Origin: Pseudomonadota bacterium
GTDB taxonomy: Bacteria; Pseudomonadota; Alphaproteobacteria; Rhizobiales; Rhizobiaceae
DNA: 5,063 nucleotides
Reading direction: 5' to 3'
Assembly: GCA_023433855.1 (NCBI GenBank)
Contig: JAEYTV010000022.1
Span: forward strand, 1 to 5,063
In this document: positions 1 through 5,063 of the stretch, piece after piece
Numbering within the stretch: the stretch's first letter is position 1
Layout of the letters: each line of letters begins with the position of its first letter
Translations under genes and position numbers: made by a program
The notes under the pieces: model-generated
The model's database searches: none
The model's input: only the letters and a program-made list of their open reading frames with translations
Told to the model about the DNA's origin: nothing

Positions 1-2
1 CC

Positions 3-917
3 GGAGCACCGATCAACGTCGTGCGTGCACGCACCGTGCCCCTTCTGGTTCCTGCTGAGGCCGAAGTGGTCATCGAGGGATGGATCGACACGACGAAGGT
101 GGAACCGGAAGGACCGTTCGGCGAAAGCCACGGGCACGTCGCGCTTGAAGAATACAACATGCCGATGCGCGTTACAGCGGTCACGCGGCGCAAGAATGCG
201 GTTATTCCCTCCTATATCAGCCAGGTTGCGCCCTCGGAATCGAGCGTGATAAAGCGCGTGGCCTACGAGCCGCTCTTCCTACATCATCTGAAGTCCACGC
301 TCAGCATCAAGGGAGTGAGAAAAGTCTCCCTGCACGAGCCGCTGACGGGTCTGCTGCGCGTTACCGCCATTACAATGGATCCCGGTACGCCACGCACGGA
401 AATCTGGCGGGCGCTCTACGGTGCCGCATACTTCAAGGGCGACTGTGGCAAGATATGTATCGCTGTCAATGACGACATCGACATCGATAGTCCCGACTCC
501 ATCCTTTGGGCGATGGCATACCGGACGAACCCGGTCGCCGACATGCAGCTTCTGCCGCATCGCGGGCAGGGGCATGGCCCCAAGCGCGAAGCCGAAGGCG
601 AGGAAGATTCCTCGCTCCTCATCGATGCAACCATGAAATCACCGATGCCGCCTCTGGCCCTTCCCGGAAGGGAATACATGGAGCGGGCAAAGATGATCTG
701 GGAAGAGATGGGGCTGCCCCGCCTTACGCCCCAGAGCCCCTGGCACGGTTATTCGCTGGGAGCATGGCATCGCATCTGGGACGAAGCGGCACAAAGAGCG
801 GCCGAGGGAAAGTATCTCGAGAACGGCCGGCTTTCGGCGAGGCTGCAGGTGCCGGCATTGAAGCCGGAGACCCGCGTCGATCCGGATGAGTCCGAGAGGA
901 AGCTCGACGAGAGCTGA
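3..917 (+). CDS. UbiD-family prenyl-FMN-dependent decarboxylase, C-terminal part (5' end outside window)
   Basis: This is the C-terminal two thirds of a UbiD-family (de)carboxylase. The frame is open from base 3 to the TGA at 915-917, and coding clearly continues left of the GTG at 21, so the real start lies outside the window. Family members are cytoplasmic, use prenylated FMN made by a UbiX partner, and reversibly decarboxylate aromatic or alpha,beta-unsaturated acids. Counting from the valine encoded by that GTG, the visible marks are VPAEAEVVIEG (10-20), the hallmark EGPFGE (30-35) whose two glutamates match the catalytic E277/E282 of fungal Fdc1, DDIDIDSPDSILWAMAYR (151-168) and LLIDATMKSP (199-208). 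The tail has PWHGYSLGAWHRIW (240-253). The usual length is about 450-500 residues, so roughly 150-200 are missing, including the catalytic arginine and the metal ligands. The residues after EGPFGE read SHGH rather than the common TGYY-like string, pointing to a divergent subfamily. Family assignment is firm; substrate is unknown. It is probably co-transcribed with the transporter genes downstream. Confidence 0.93.
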   Translation, partial: GAPINVVRARTVPLLVPAEAEVVIEGWIDTTKVEPEGPFGESHGHVALEEYNMPMRVTAVTRRKNAVIPSYISQVAPSESSVIKRVAYEPLFLHHLKSTLSIKGVRKVSLHEPLTGLLRVTAITMDPGTPRTEIWRALYGAAYFKGDCGKICIAVNDDIDIDSPDSILWAMAYRTNPVADMQLLPHRGQGHGPKREAEGEEDSSLLIDATMKSPMPPLALPGREYMERAKMIWEEMGLPRLTPQSPWHGYSLGAWHRIWDEAAQRAAEGKYLENGRLSARLQVPALKPETRVDPDESERKLDES

Positions 918-931
918 GAGGCTACGCCGCC

Positions 932-948
932 GACCACTTCATGTGGTC
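932..948. promoter_or_regulatory. Small inverted repeat between the ubiD-like gene and tctB
   Basis: GACCAC (932-937) and GTGGTC (943-948) are perfect inverted copies separated by TTCAT, inside the 77-bp gap upstream of tctB. It could be a small RNA hairpin or an operator-like dyad. There is no T-run after it, so it is not a convincing terminator. I see no clear -35/-10 pair around it. The structure is short enough to be chance. Confidence 0.25.
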
Positions 949-977
949 CACGAGAGACGCCACGGACGAATGACGGT

Positions 978-985
978 GGGAGGAG
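978..985 (+). promoter_or_regulatory. Ribosome binding site of tctB
   Basis: The purine-rich GGGAGGAG lies 9 bases before the GTG at 995. It supports this GTG as the start, which matters because the gene has no ATG at a plausible position. Confidence 0.7.
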
Positions 986-994
986 AAATCGGAC

Positions 995-1480
995 GTGTCG
1001 CAATCTGCCCCGAAGACGGAGCTCAATCGCAAGGAGCTCTATTCCGGCCTGGCCTTCGTTGGCATCGCCCTATTGTTTGCCGGCCATTCGCTGCTGCATA
1101 CGATCGGGACGCCCCTGCGGATGGGCCCCAGCTTCTTTCCCCTCACGATCTCGATCCTGATGGGCGTCATGGGTCTTGCCATTGTGGTGCAGGCGCTGCG
1201 GGAAGGCAAGGAGCATGAATCCGAAGAGCCGCACCATCCCATTCCCTGGCGCGGCGCCATGTTGGTGCTTGGCGGCCCGATTTTGTTCGCCCTGACGGTC
1301 ACCGGCCTCGGGTTAGTTCCCGCAACCGCTATCGTGGTGATCACGGGAGCGTTCGCAAGCCGCGACATGACCTGGCCAGGAGCGATCCTGTCCACGGTCC
1401 TCGTGACCTCCGGTTGCGTGGTGATCTTCTCCTGGGCGCTGGGATTGCCCATCCGCCTCCTCGGCACCTGGATCGTGTGA
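995..1480 (+). CDS. tctB: Tripartite tricarboxylate transporter, small membrane subunit TctB
   Basis: This encodes the small, poorly conserved integral membrane subunit of a TTT-family secondary transporter, which pairs with TctA in the inner membrane. The 161-residue product fits the family size. After a short polar N-terminus (about 1-15), hydrophobic stretches lie near residues 16-36, 46-67, 87-121 (probably two helices) and 128-150, giving four or five membrane segments. RMGPSFFP (42-49) corresponds to the conserved GPxFFP-type motif of TctB proteins. A charged loop rich in Glu and His (about 69-82) separates the two halves. The start is GTG with a good ribosome binding site 9 bases upstream. 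The stop lies 3 bases before the tctA ATG, so the pair is almost certainly translated from one message. Sequence alone does not give the substrate, and the gene symbol indicates family, not citrate transport. Confidence 0.9.
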   Translation: MSQSAPKTELNRKELYSGLAFVGIALLFAGHSLLHTIGTPLRMGPSFFPLTISILMGVMGLAIVVQALREGKEHESEEPHHPIPWRGAMLVLGGPILFALTVTGLGLVPATAIVVITGAFASRDMTWPGAILSTVLVTSGCVVIFSWALGLPIRLLGTWIV

Positions 1481-1483
1481 ACC

Positions 1484-2995
1484 ATGGAAGATATCCTTGC
1501 CAATCTTTCCCTCGGTCTCGCGACAGCATTGTCGCTGGAGAACCTCCTGTATTGTTTTATCGGCGTTCTCGTCGGCACGGCGGTGGGCATATTGCCGGGG
1601 CTTGGCCCGCTGGCGACCATCGCCCTGCTGCTGCCGCTGACTTTCGGGATGTCGCCGGTCTCGGCCCTGATCATGCTGTCCGGGATCTTCTATGGCTCCC
1701 AGTACGGGGGCTCGACAACGGCCATCCTCATCCGGCTACCGGGAGAGGCGTCGGCGGCCGTTACCGCCATCGATGGTCACGAGATGGCCAAGAACGGCAG
1801 AGCCGGCGTCGCATTGGCGACCGCCGCGCTCGGCTCCTTCTTCGCCGGCACGGTCGCGACGCTTCTCATCGTTCTGGTGGCGCCGCCGCTGGCATCGTTC
1901 GCGCTACGCTTCGGTCCGCCTGAATATTTCTCGCTGGTTGTTCTGGGCCTGATCTTCTCGATCTCCCTTGCTCATGGCTCTCCCGTCAAGGCAATGGCCA
2001 TGATCTTCCTCGGCATCCTGTTCGGAACAATGGGCCGGGACATCTATACGGGTGAGTTCCGTTTCACGTTCGGCCTCCCGCCGCTCGAGGACGGGATCGA
2101 ACTGACGGGGCTCGCCATCGCGCTCTTCGGCCTGGCGGAAATCCTCCGCAATCTGGAGACACCGCCGGACCAGCGGCCCGATATAGCCAAGGTGAACAGC
2201 CTCTTTCCGACAAGAAAGGATTTCGGGCGGGCCACCATGCCGGTGATCCGCGGCACGTTCCTGGGGTCTGTCCTTGGCGTGCTGCCGGGAGCAGGAGCCA
2301 TCATCGCATCCTTCGCCTCCTACACTCTGGAGAAGCGGCTTTCCCGATACAAATCGGAATTCGGCCATGGCGCGATCGAAGGTGTAGCCGGGCCTGAGTC
2401 CGCCAACAATGCGGCGGCGCAGACCTCCTTCATTCCAATGCTGACGCTCGGCGTGCCCGGCAACGCCATCATGGCCGTCATGCTCGGGGCGTTGCTGATC
2501 CAGGGGATAACCCCAGGTCCGAGTTTTATCAGCGCCAATCCGGCTCTCTTCTGGGGCGTCATCGCGTCGATGTGGATCGGCAATCTGATGTTGCTCGTCC
2601 TCAACCTGCCGCTGATCGGGATCTGGGTGAAGATCCTGACGATCCCCTACCGCCACCTGGTGCCGATCATCATCGGGGTTTGCACGGTCGGAACCTACAG
2701 CATCGGCCTCGAGGCGTCGCATCTCTACGTCATGACGGGACTTGCCGTGATCGGCTACGTGCTGATCCGGTGGGGATGCGAGCCGGCGCCGCTGATCCTT
2801 GGCTTCGTGCTCGGCCCCCTGATGGAGGAGTATCTGCGACGGTCGCTCATCATTTCGCGCGGGGACCCGATGATTTTCCTCCAGAGACCGATCAGCGCGG
2901 TTCTTCTTTTGCTCGCGCTGCTGGCGGTCCTCGCGATGATCTCACCCCGGTTGCGGCGCAAACGTGCGGAAATCATCGTCGAAGGGGAAACGTAG
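1484..2995 (+). CDS. tctA: Tripartite tricarboxylate transporter, large membrane subunit TctA
   Basis: This encodes the large permease subunit of the TTT transporter, taking substrate from the periplasmic binding protein and moving it inward, in the known systems driven by an ion gradient. The 503 residues match the usual ~500, and the protein is hydrophobic almost throughout, consistent with about a dozen membrane segments. Family signatures are GILPGLGP (35-42), YGSQYGGSTTAIL (70-82), PGE (86-88), AIDGHEMAKNGRAG (95-108), GVLPGAGA (265-272), GPESANNAAAQ (303-313) and LGVPGN (322-327). The GxLPGxG motif occurs once in each half, fitting an internal duplication. The ATG follows the tctB stop by 3 bases and has only a weak Shine-Dalgarno match, so translation is probably coupled to tctB. 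The C-terminus is a short basic cytoplasmic-looking tail (RLRRKRAEI). I see no frameshift or missing block. Confidence 0.96.
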   Translation: MEDILANLSLGLATALSLENLLYCFIGVLVGTAVGILPGLGPLATIALLLPLTFGMSPVSALIMLSGIFYGSQYGGSTTAILIRLPGEASAAVTAIDGHEMAKNGRAGVALATAALGSFFAGTVATLLIVLVAPPLASFALRFGPPEYFSLVVLGLIFSISLAHGSPVKAMAMIFLGILFGTMGRDIYTGEFRFTFGLPPLEDGIELTGLAIALFGLAEILRNLETPPDQRPDIAKVNSLFPTRKDFGRATMPVIRGTFLGSVLGVLPGAGAIIASFASYTLEKRLSRYKSEFGHGAIEGVAGPESANNAAAQTSFIPMLTLGVPGNAIMAVMLGALLIQGITPGPSFISANPALFWGVIASMWIGNLMLLVLNLPLIGIWVKILTIPYRHLVPIIIGVCTVGTYSIGLEASHLYVMTGLAVIGYVLIRWGCEPAPLILGFVLGPLMEEYLRRSLIISRGDPMIFLQRPISAVLLLLALLAVLAMISPRLRRKRAEIIVEGET

Positions 2996-2996
2996 A

Positions 2997-3020
2997 GCAT
3001 TCGCCGAGGAGGGCGAATGC
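2997..3020 (+). promoter_or_regulatory. Intercistronic stem-loop between tctA and tctC
   Basis: GCATTCGCC (2997-3005) pairs perfectly with GGCGAATGC (3012-3020), giving a 9-bp stem with a 6-base loop, GAGGAG. It starts one base after the tctA stop codon. The bases that follow are purine-rich, not a T-run, so it does not look like a full intrinsic terminator. A structure at this place often protects upstream mRNA 3' ends or sets different levels of membrane subunits and binding protein; that role is inferred here. The loop resembles a Shine-Dalgarno sequence, but the true tctC site lies further on at 3058-3067. It could also be a copy of a dispersed intergenic repeat. Confidence 0.6.
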
Positions 3021-3057
3021 AAGGAAAAGTAGAACTGAGATACAGCATACGTCAAAC

Positions 3058-3067
3058 AAGGGAGGAA
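3058..3067 (+). promoter_or_regulatory. Strong ribosome binding site of tctC
   Basis: AAGGGAGGAA carries a complete GGAGG core (3061-3065) six bases before the ATG at 3072. It is far better than the site before tctA and fits high expression of a periplasmic binding protein. It also fixes the tctC start. Confidence 0.8.
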
Positions 3068-3071
3068 TATC

Positions 3072-4085
3072 ATGTCGTTAACAAAGACATTTATCGCATG
3101 CAGGAAACTGGGGCGGCGTCAGCTGGCGCAGGGGCTGGTCGCTGCCGCATTGATGCTGTCCGGTGCCGGGTTTGCTGCGGCACAGAGCTTTCCCGAGCGG
3201 GAAATCCGCCTGGTCGTGCCCTTTGCCCCGGGAGGAACCAACGACAGCGTAGCGCGCATCGTGGCCGAAGCTGCTCAAAAAGAACTCGGCGTGCCGATTG
3301 TCATCGAGAACAAACCCGGCGGGGCGAGCAATACGGACACCGCTTACGTGGCCGAGGCCGAAGCGGACGGATACACATTGCTGATCCAGTCGGATACGCT
3401 CACCACCAATCCGATCGTCTATCCGAATGCCGGCTACGACGCGCGCGAAAGCTTCGCGCCGGTGGCCATGGTTGCCCGTGTTCCGGTCGTCCTCGCGGTC
3501 AGGAAGGATCTCGAGGTTCAGACGATCGAGGACTTCGTCAAGCTCTTGCGCCAACGCCCGGGCGAAGTCACCGTCGGCACGCCCAGCGTCGGCGGCGGGA
3601 ACCATCTGACCGGCTTGCTCTTCCGCGACAGGATGAAGCTCGACTGGGTCGATGTACCTTATCCCGGAGCCGGGCCGGCGGTGACCGACCTCGTCGGCGG
3701 GCATGTGGACGCCATGTGGAGCATGGCGGCGTCCCTCATGACGCATCAGGAGAGCGGGGCGATCCGCGTCCTCGCGGTCAGCACGCCGGAGCGTTCGCCA
3801 TTCCTGCCGGACGTGCCCACCGTTGCGGAATCGACTGAGCTGAAGGACTTTGCGGTTGAGAACTGGCAGGGAATTTTTGCGCCGGCCGGCACGCCGCCGG
3901 AGGTTCTCGACAAGCTGACCAAGGCATTCATTGCCGGCGCCTCAGACCCTGCTGCTCAGGAGCGGCTGCGTGGGCTTGGAATGGAGCCTGCGGCGGAGGA
4001 GCCGGACGTCCTGCGCAGCGAGATCGAGACAAGCACGCCAAGATGGGAGAGCGTGGTCAAGGCCAACAATATCTCAGTTCAGTAA
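3072..4085 (+). CDS. tctC: TTT periplasmic solute-binding protein TctC (Bug family)
   Basis: This is the extracytoplasmic receptor of the TTT system, delivering a carboxylate ligand to TctA/TctB. The 337-residue length is typical. An N-terminal signal peptide has a basic region (KLGRRQ, 12-17), a hydrophobic core (about 21-34) and a cleavage-like AAA-Q at 35-38. The mature part opens with FPEREIRLVVPFAPGGTND (40-58), the hallmark of Bug proteins, followed by ENKPGGASN (79-87) and ADGYTLL (98-104). Further marks are TPSVGGGN, VPYPGAGPAVTDLVGGHVDAMW, RVLAVSTPERSPFLPDVPTVAE and WQGIFAPAGTPPEVLDKL. Bug proteins bind varied ligands including di- and tricarboxylates, aromatic acids and nicotinate, so the family does not reveal the substrate. 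The gene follows tctA by 76 bp instead of leading the operon as in the classical tctCBA order. The start is fixed by the strong GGAGG six bases upstream. The RR pair raises the possibility of Tat export, but the motif is not canonical. Confidence 0.95.
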   Translation: MSLTKTFIACRKLGRRQLAQGLVAAALMLSGAGFAAAQSFPEREIRLVVPFAPGGTNDSVARIVAEAAQKELGVPIVIENKPGGASNTDTAYVAEAEADGYTLLIQSDTLTTNPIVYPNAGYDARESFAPVAMVARVPVVLAVRKDLEVQTIEDFVKLLRQRPGEVTVGTPSVGGGNHLTGLLFRDRMKLDWVDVPYPGAGPAVTDLVGGHVDAMWSMAASLMTHQESGAIRVLAVSTPERSPFLPDVPTVAESTELKDFAVENWQGIFAPAGTPPEVLDKLTKAFIAGASDPAAQERLRGLGMEPAAEEPDVLRSEIETSTPRWESVVKANNISVQ

Positions 4086-4130
4086 CCCGTCGGACAAGGT
4101 CCGCCGGAGATGTGACTTTTCTCAATGAAC

Positions 4131-4162
4131 AGAGGCCCGCCGGTATATGTCGGCGGGCCTCT
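4131..4162 (+). terminator. Strong hairpin terminator after tctC, possibly acting in both directions
   Basis: AGAGGCCCGCCG (4131-4142) and CGGCGGGCCTCT (4151-4162) form a perfect, GC-rich 12-bp stem with an 8-base loop. It lies 45 bp after the tctC stop and 62 bp past the 3' end of the opposing permease gene. On the plus strand a loose T-rich stretch follows (ATTCTTTCTC), which is not a classic uninterrupted T-run. On the minus strand no T-run follows. It most likely ends the tct transcript and may also stop transcription coming from the convergent gene. Confidence 0.8.
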
Positions 4163-4224
4163 GACGATTCTTTCTCGGCTTCTCCCGCTCTCGTGCTGGC
4201 GGACGCCTTGACGGAAAACGTGCT

Positions 4225-4974
4225 TCAGTCGAAGCCGAGCCATGCGGAGATGTTCGGCCAGAGAAGGGACAGCGAGGTCCAGACGAGGACGAGCAAAACC
4301 AGTCTGTTGAACAGACGCGCGTCGACGAGCGGGGCTGCCGCATTCCCCAGCCAGAGGCCGAGGATGACCGCCGGTATGCCTGCCAGCCCAATCGTCAGAG
4401 TGTGAAGATTGAGGAAGCCGGCGCTCATGAGCATCGGCGTCTGGATGACGGTGAAGCCGAGAAACATCAGTCCTGTGGAGTAGATAAAGTCCGGTCGACT
4501 CTGCCGCATCGCATGGAAATAGGTGATGCCGACCGGCCCCGAGATGCCGGTGGCGCCGTGAAGCGCCCCCGACAGGAGACCCGCGACCGGCGCCATTTTC
4601 AGCGCCCGCTCCCTCGGGAACATGGCACGCTTGCTGAAGGCGCTTCGCACCAGATAGATCATCATCGTGAGGCCTAGCATGACCTCGAGCCATGATGACG
4701 GCACGCGGGTGAGAAGCCAGGTTCCCAGGGCCACGCCGACGGCTCCCGAGCCCAGGAACGTCCGCATGGGAACCCGATCCGTGCCGCCCTGCCGAAACTG
4801 CCACACCTGCCAGAGGTTCGCGGCGATCATCGGCAACACGACAATCGCCAGTGCATTGGGAAGCCCTGCCAAAAGTGTGAGCATGGGAATCGCGATCATG
4901 GGGAGGCCGATACCGATGATGCCTTTGACAGCGGCTCCCATCAGCAAAAACACAAAGGCGGCGAGGGTGATCAT
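4225..4974 (-). CDS. TauE/SafE-family membrane permease (putative anion exporter)
   Basis: This 249-residue, almost wholly hydrophobic inner-membrane protein has the two-repeat pattern of the TauE/SafE (DUF81) family. Members are proposed to move sulfite, sulfoacetate and other organic or sulfur anions, usually outward; most are uncharacterised. An N-terminal signature VKGIIGIGLPMIAIPML (16-32) and a matching C-terminal-half signature HGATGISGPVGITYF (139-153) mark the two repeats. About seven to eight membrane segments are visible, near 3-34, 38-56, 72-89, 95-112, 127-150, 165-187, 192-210 and 222-239. A basic loop (SKRAMFPRERALK, 114-126) joins the halves. The ATG at 4974 is the most upstream possible start, because an in-frame TAA lies one codon earlier (4978-4980). 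Its Shine-Dalgarno match is weak (GTGGA). It is transcribed towards the tct genes and shares the intervening terminator, so it is a separate unit. Substrate is unknown; export of a sulfonate or an aromatic acid is only a guess. Confidence 0.9.
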   Translation of the reverse strand: MITLAAFVFLLMGAAVKGIIGIGLPMIAIPMLTLLAGLPNALAIVVLPMIAANLWQVWQFRQGGTDRVPMRTFLGSGAVGVALGTWLLTRVPSSWLEVMLGLTMMIYLVRSAFSKRAMFPRERALKMAPVAGLLSGALHGATGISGPVGITYFHAMRQSRPDFIYSTGLMFLGFTVIQTPMLMSAGFLNLHTLTIGLAGIPAVILGLWLGNAAAPLVDARLFNRLVLLVLVWTSLSLLWPNISAWLGFD

Positions 4975-5063
4975 TGCTTATCCACTTAGTTTGAGATCAA
5001 GGAGTGGTACAATTCAATATGTCAGGAATATATTGGCGAGCCGTCACTCACTTGAATATGCCT
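4975..5063 (-). promoter_or_regulatory. A+T-rich upstream region of the permease gene with short inverted repeats
   Basis: These 89 bases contain no gene I can support and should hold the promoter of the minus-strand permease. The stretch 5011-5035 is A/T at 19 of 25 positions, unlike the GC-rich surroundings. CAATAT (5015-5020) and ATATTG (5030-5035) form a 6-bp inverted repeat with a 9-base spacer. TGGTACAA (5006-5013) is a near-palindrome around GTAC, loosely like GntR-family operators. On the minus strand TATATT (5034 down to 5029) resembles a -10 element, but I found no good -35 at the right distance. The exact promoter is unresolved, and a divergent gene may begin beyond the right edge. 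Confidence 0.4.

Noticed and set aside
886..1218. Open frame bridging the gap between the UbiD gene and tctB
   Set aside because: It overlaps the UbiD end and the tctB start in a different frame, has an arginine-rich product without motifs, and no ribosome binding site decides for it.
1904..2722. Long minus-strand open frame of 272 codons opposite tctA
   Set aside because: Its product is polar and rich in Arg, His and Asp, with no recognisable motif, and it lies opposite a strongly conserved tctA. Long antisense frames are expected in GC-rich coding DNA.
3078..3746. Minus-strand open frame of 222 codons opposite tctC
   Set aside because: It is antisense to a conserved Bug-family gene and shows no domain or ribosome binding site.
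3017..3838. A 273-codon plus-strand open frame starting inside the tctA-tctC stem-loop, with GGAGG just upstream
   Set aside because: It overlaps tctC in another frame, its product is an Arg/Gly-rich string with no recognisable fold, and the spacing from GGAGG to ATG is very short. It is a shadow of the GC-rich tctC coding sequence.
4091..4103. Small dyad CGGAC-AAG-GTCCG just after the tctC stop
   Set aside because: The stem is only 5 bp with a 3-base loop, and the much stronger 12-bp hairpin at 4131-4162 explains termination.
4163..4224. Spacer between the terminator and the permease stop codon, examined for a small gene or RNA
   Set aside because: It is only 62 bp, with no start plus ribosome binding site and no stable symmetric structure.
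4079..4804. Minus-strand open frame of 241 codons overlapping the permease gene
   Set aside because: It runs in a different frame through the clear TauE/SafE gene and across the terminator, and its product is low-complexity Gly/Arg/His-rich sequence.

Overview
The window looks like a chromosomal or large-plasmid segment of a GC-rich proteobacterium. An alphaproteobacterium of the Hyphomicrobiales (rhizobial) type is the best guess. That rests on base composition, codon choice and the combination of tripartite tricarboxylate transporter (TTT) genes with a UbiD decarboxylase; no marker gene here fixes the taxonomy. There are five protein genes and little non-coding space. No mobile element, CRISPR array, tRNA or rRNA was seen.

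Layout: the left edge lies inside a plus-strand UbiD-family decarboxylase gene, of which only the C-terminal ~304 residues are present (to 917). A 77-bp gap holding a small inverted repeat leads to a complete TTT transporter in the order tctB (995-1480), tctA (1484-2995), tctC (3072-4085). tctB and tctA are 3 bp apart. tctA and tctC are separated by 76 bp carrying a perfect 9-bp stem-loop and a strong ribosome binding site. A strong 12-bp hairpin at 4131-4162 ends this block. A convergent minus-strand gene for a TauE/SafE-family membrane permease fills 4225-4974. The last 89 bp form its upstream region, which is clearly richer in A+T than the rest and contains short inverted repeats.

How the genes may work together: TctC would bind a carboxylated substrate in the periplasm and deliver it to the TctA/TctB membrane complex. 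The UbiD-type enzyme, which in its family uses prenylated FMN to (de)carboxylate mostly aromatic or unsaturated acids, would then act on it or on a derived intermediate. The likely theme is uptake and decarboxylation of an aromatic or other unsaturated organic acid, but the substrate cannot be read from the sequence. The TauE/SafE protein is a separate transcription unit whose link to the pathway is only positional. I see no clearly undescribed system. The points most worth a second look are the UbiD-TTT linkage, the intercistronic stem-loop before the binding-protein gene, and the variant residues beside the UbiD catalytic motif.
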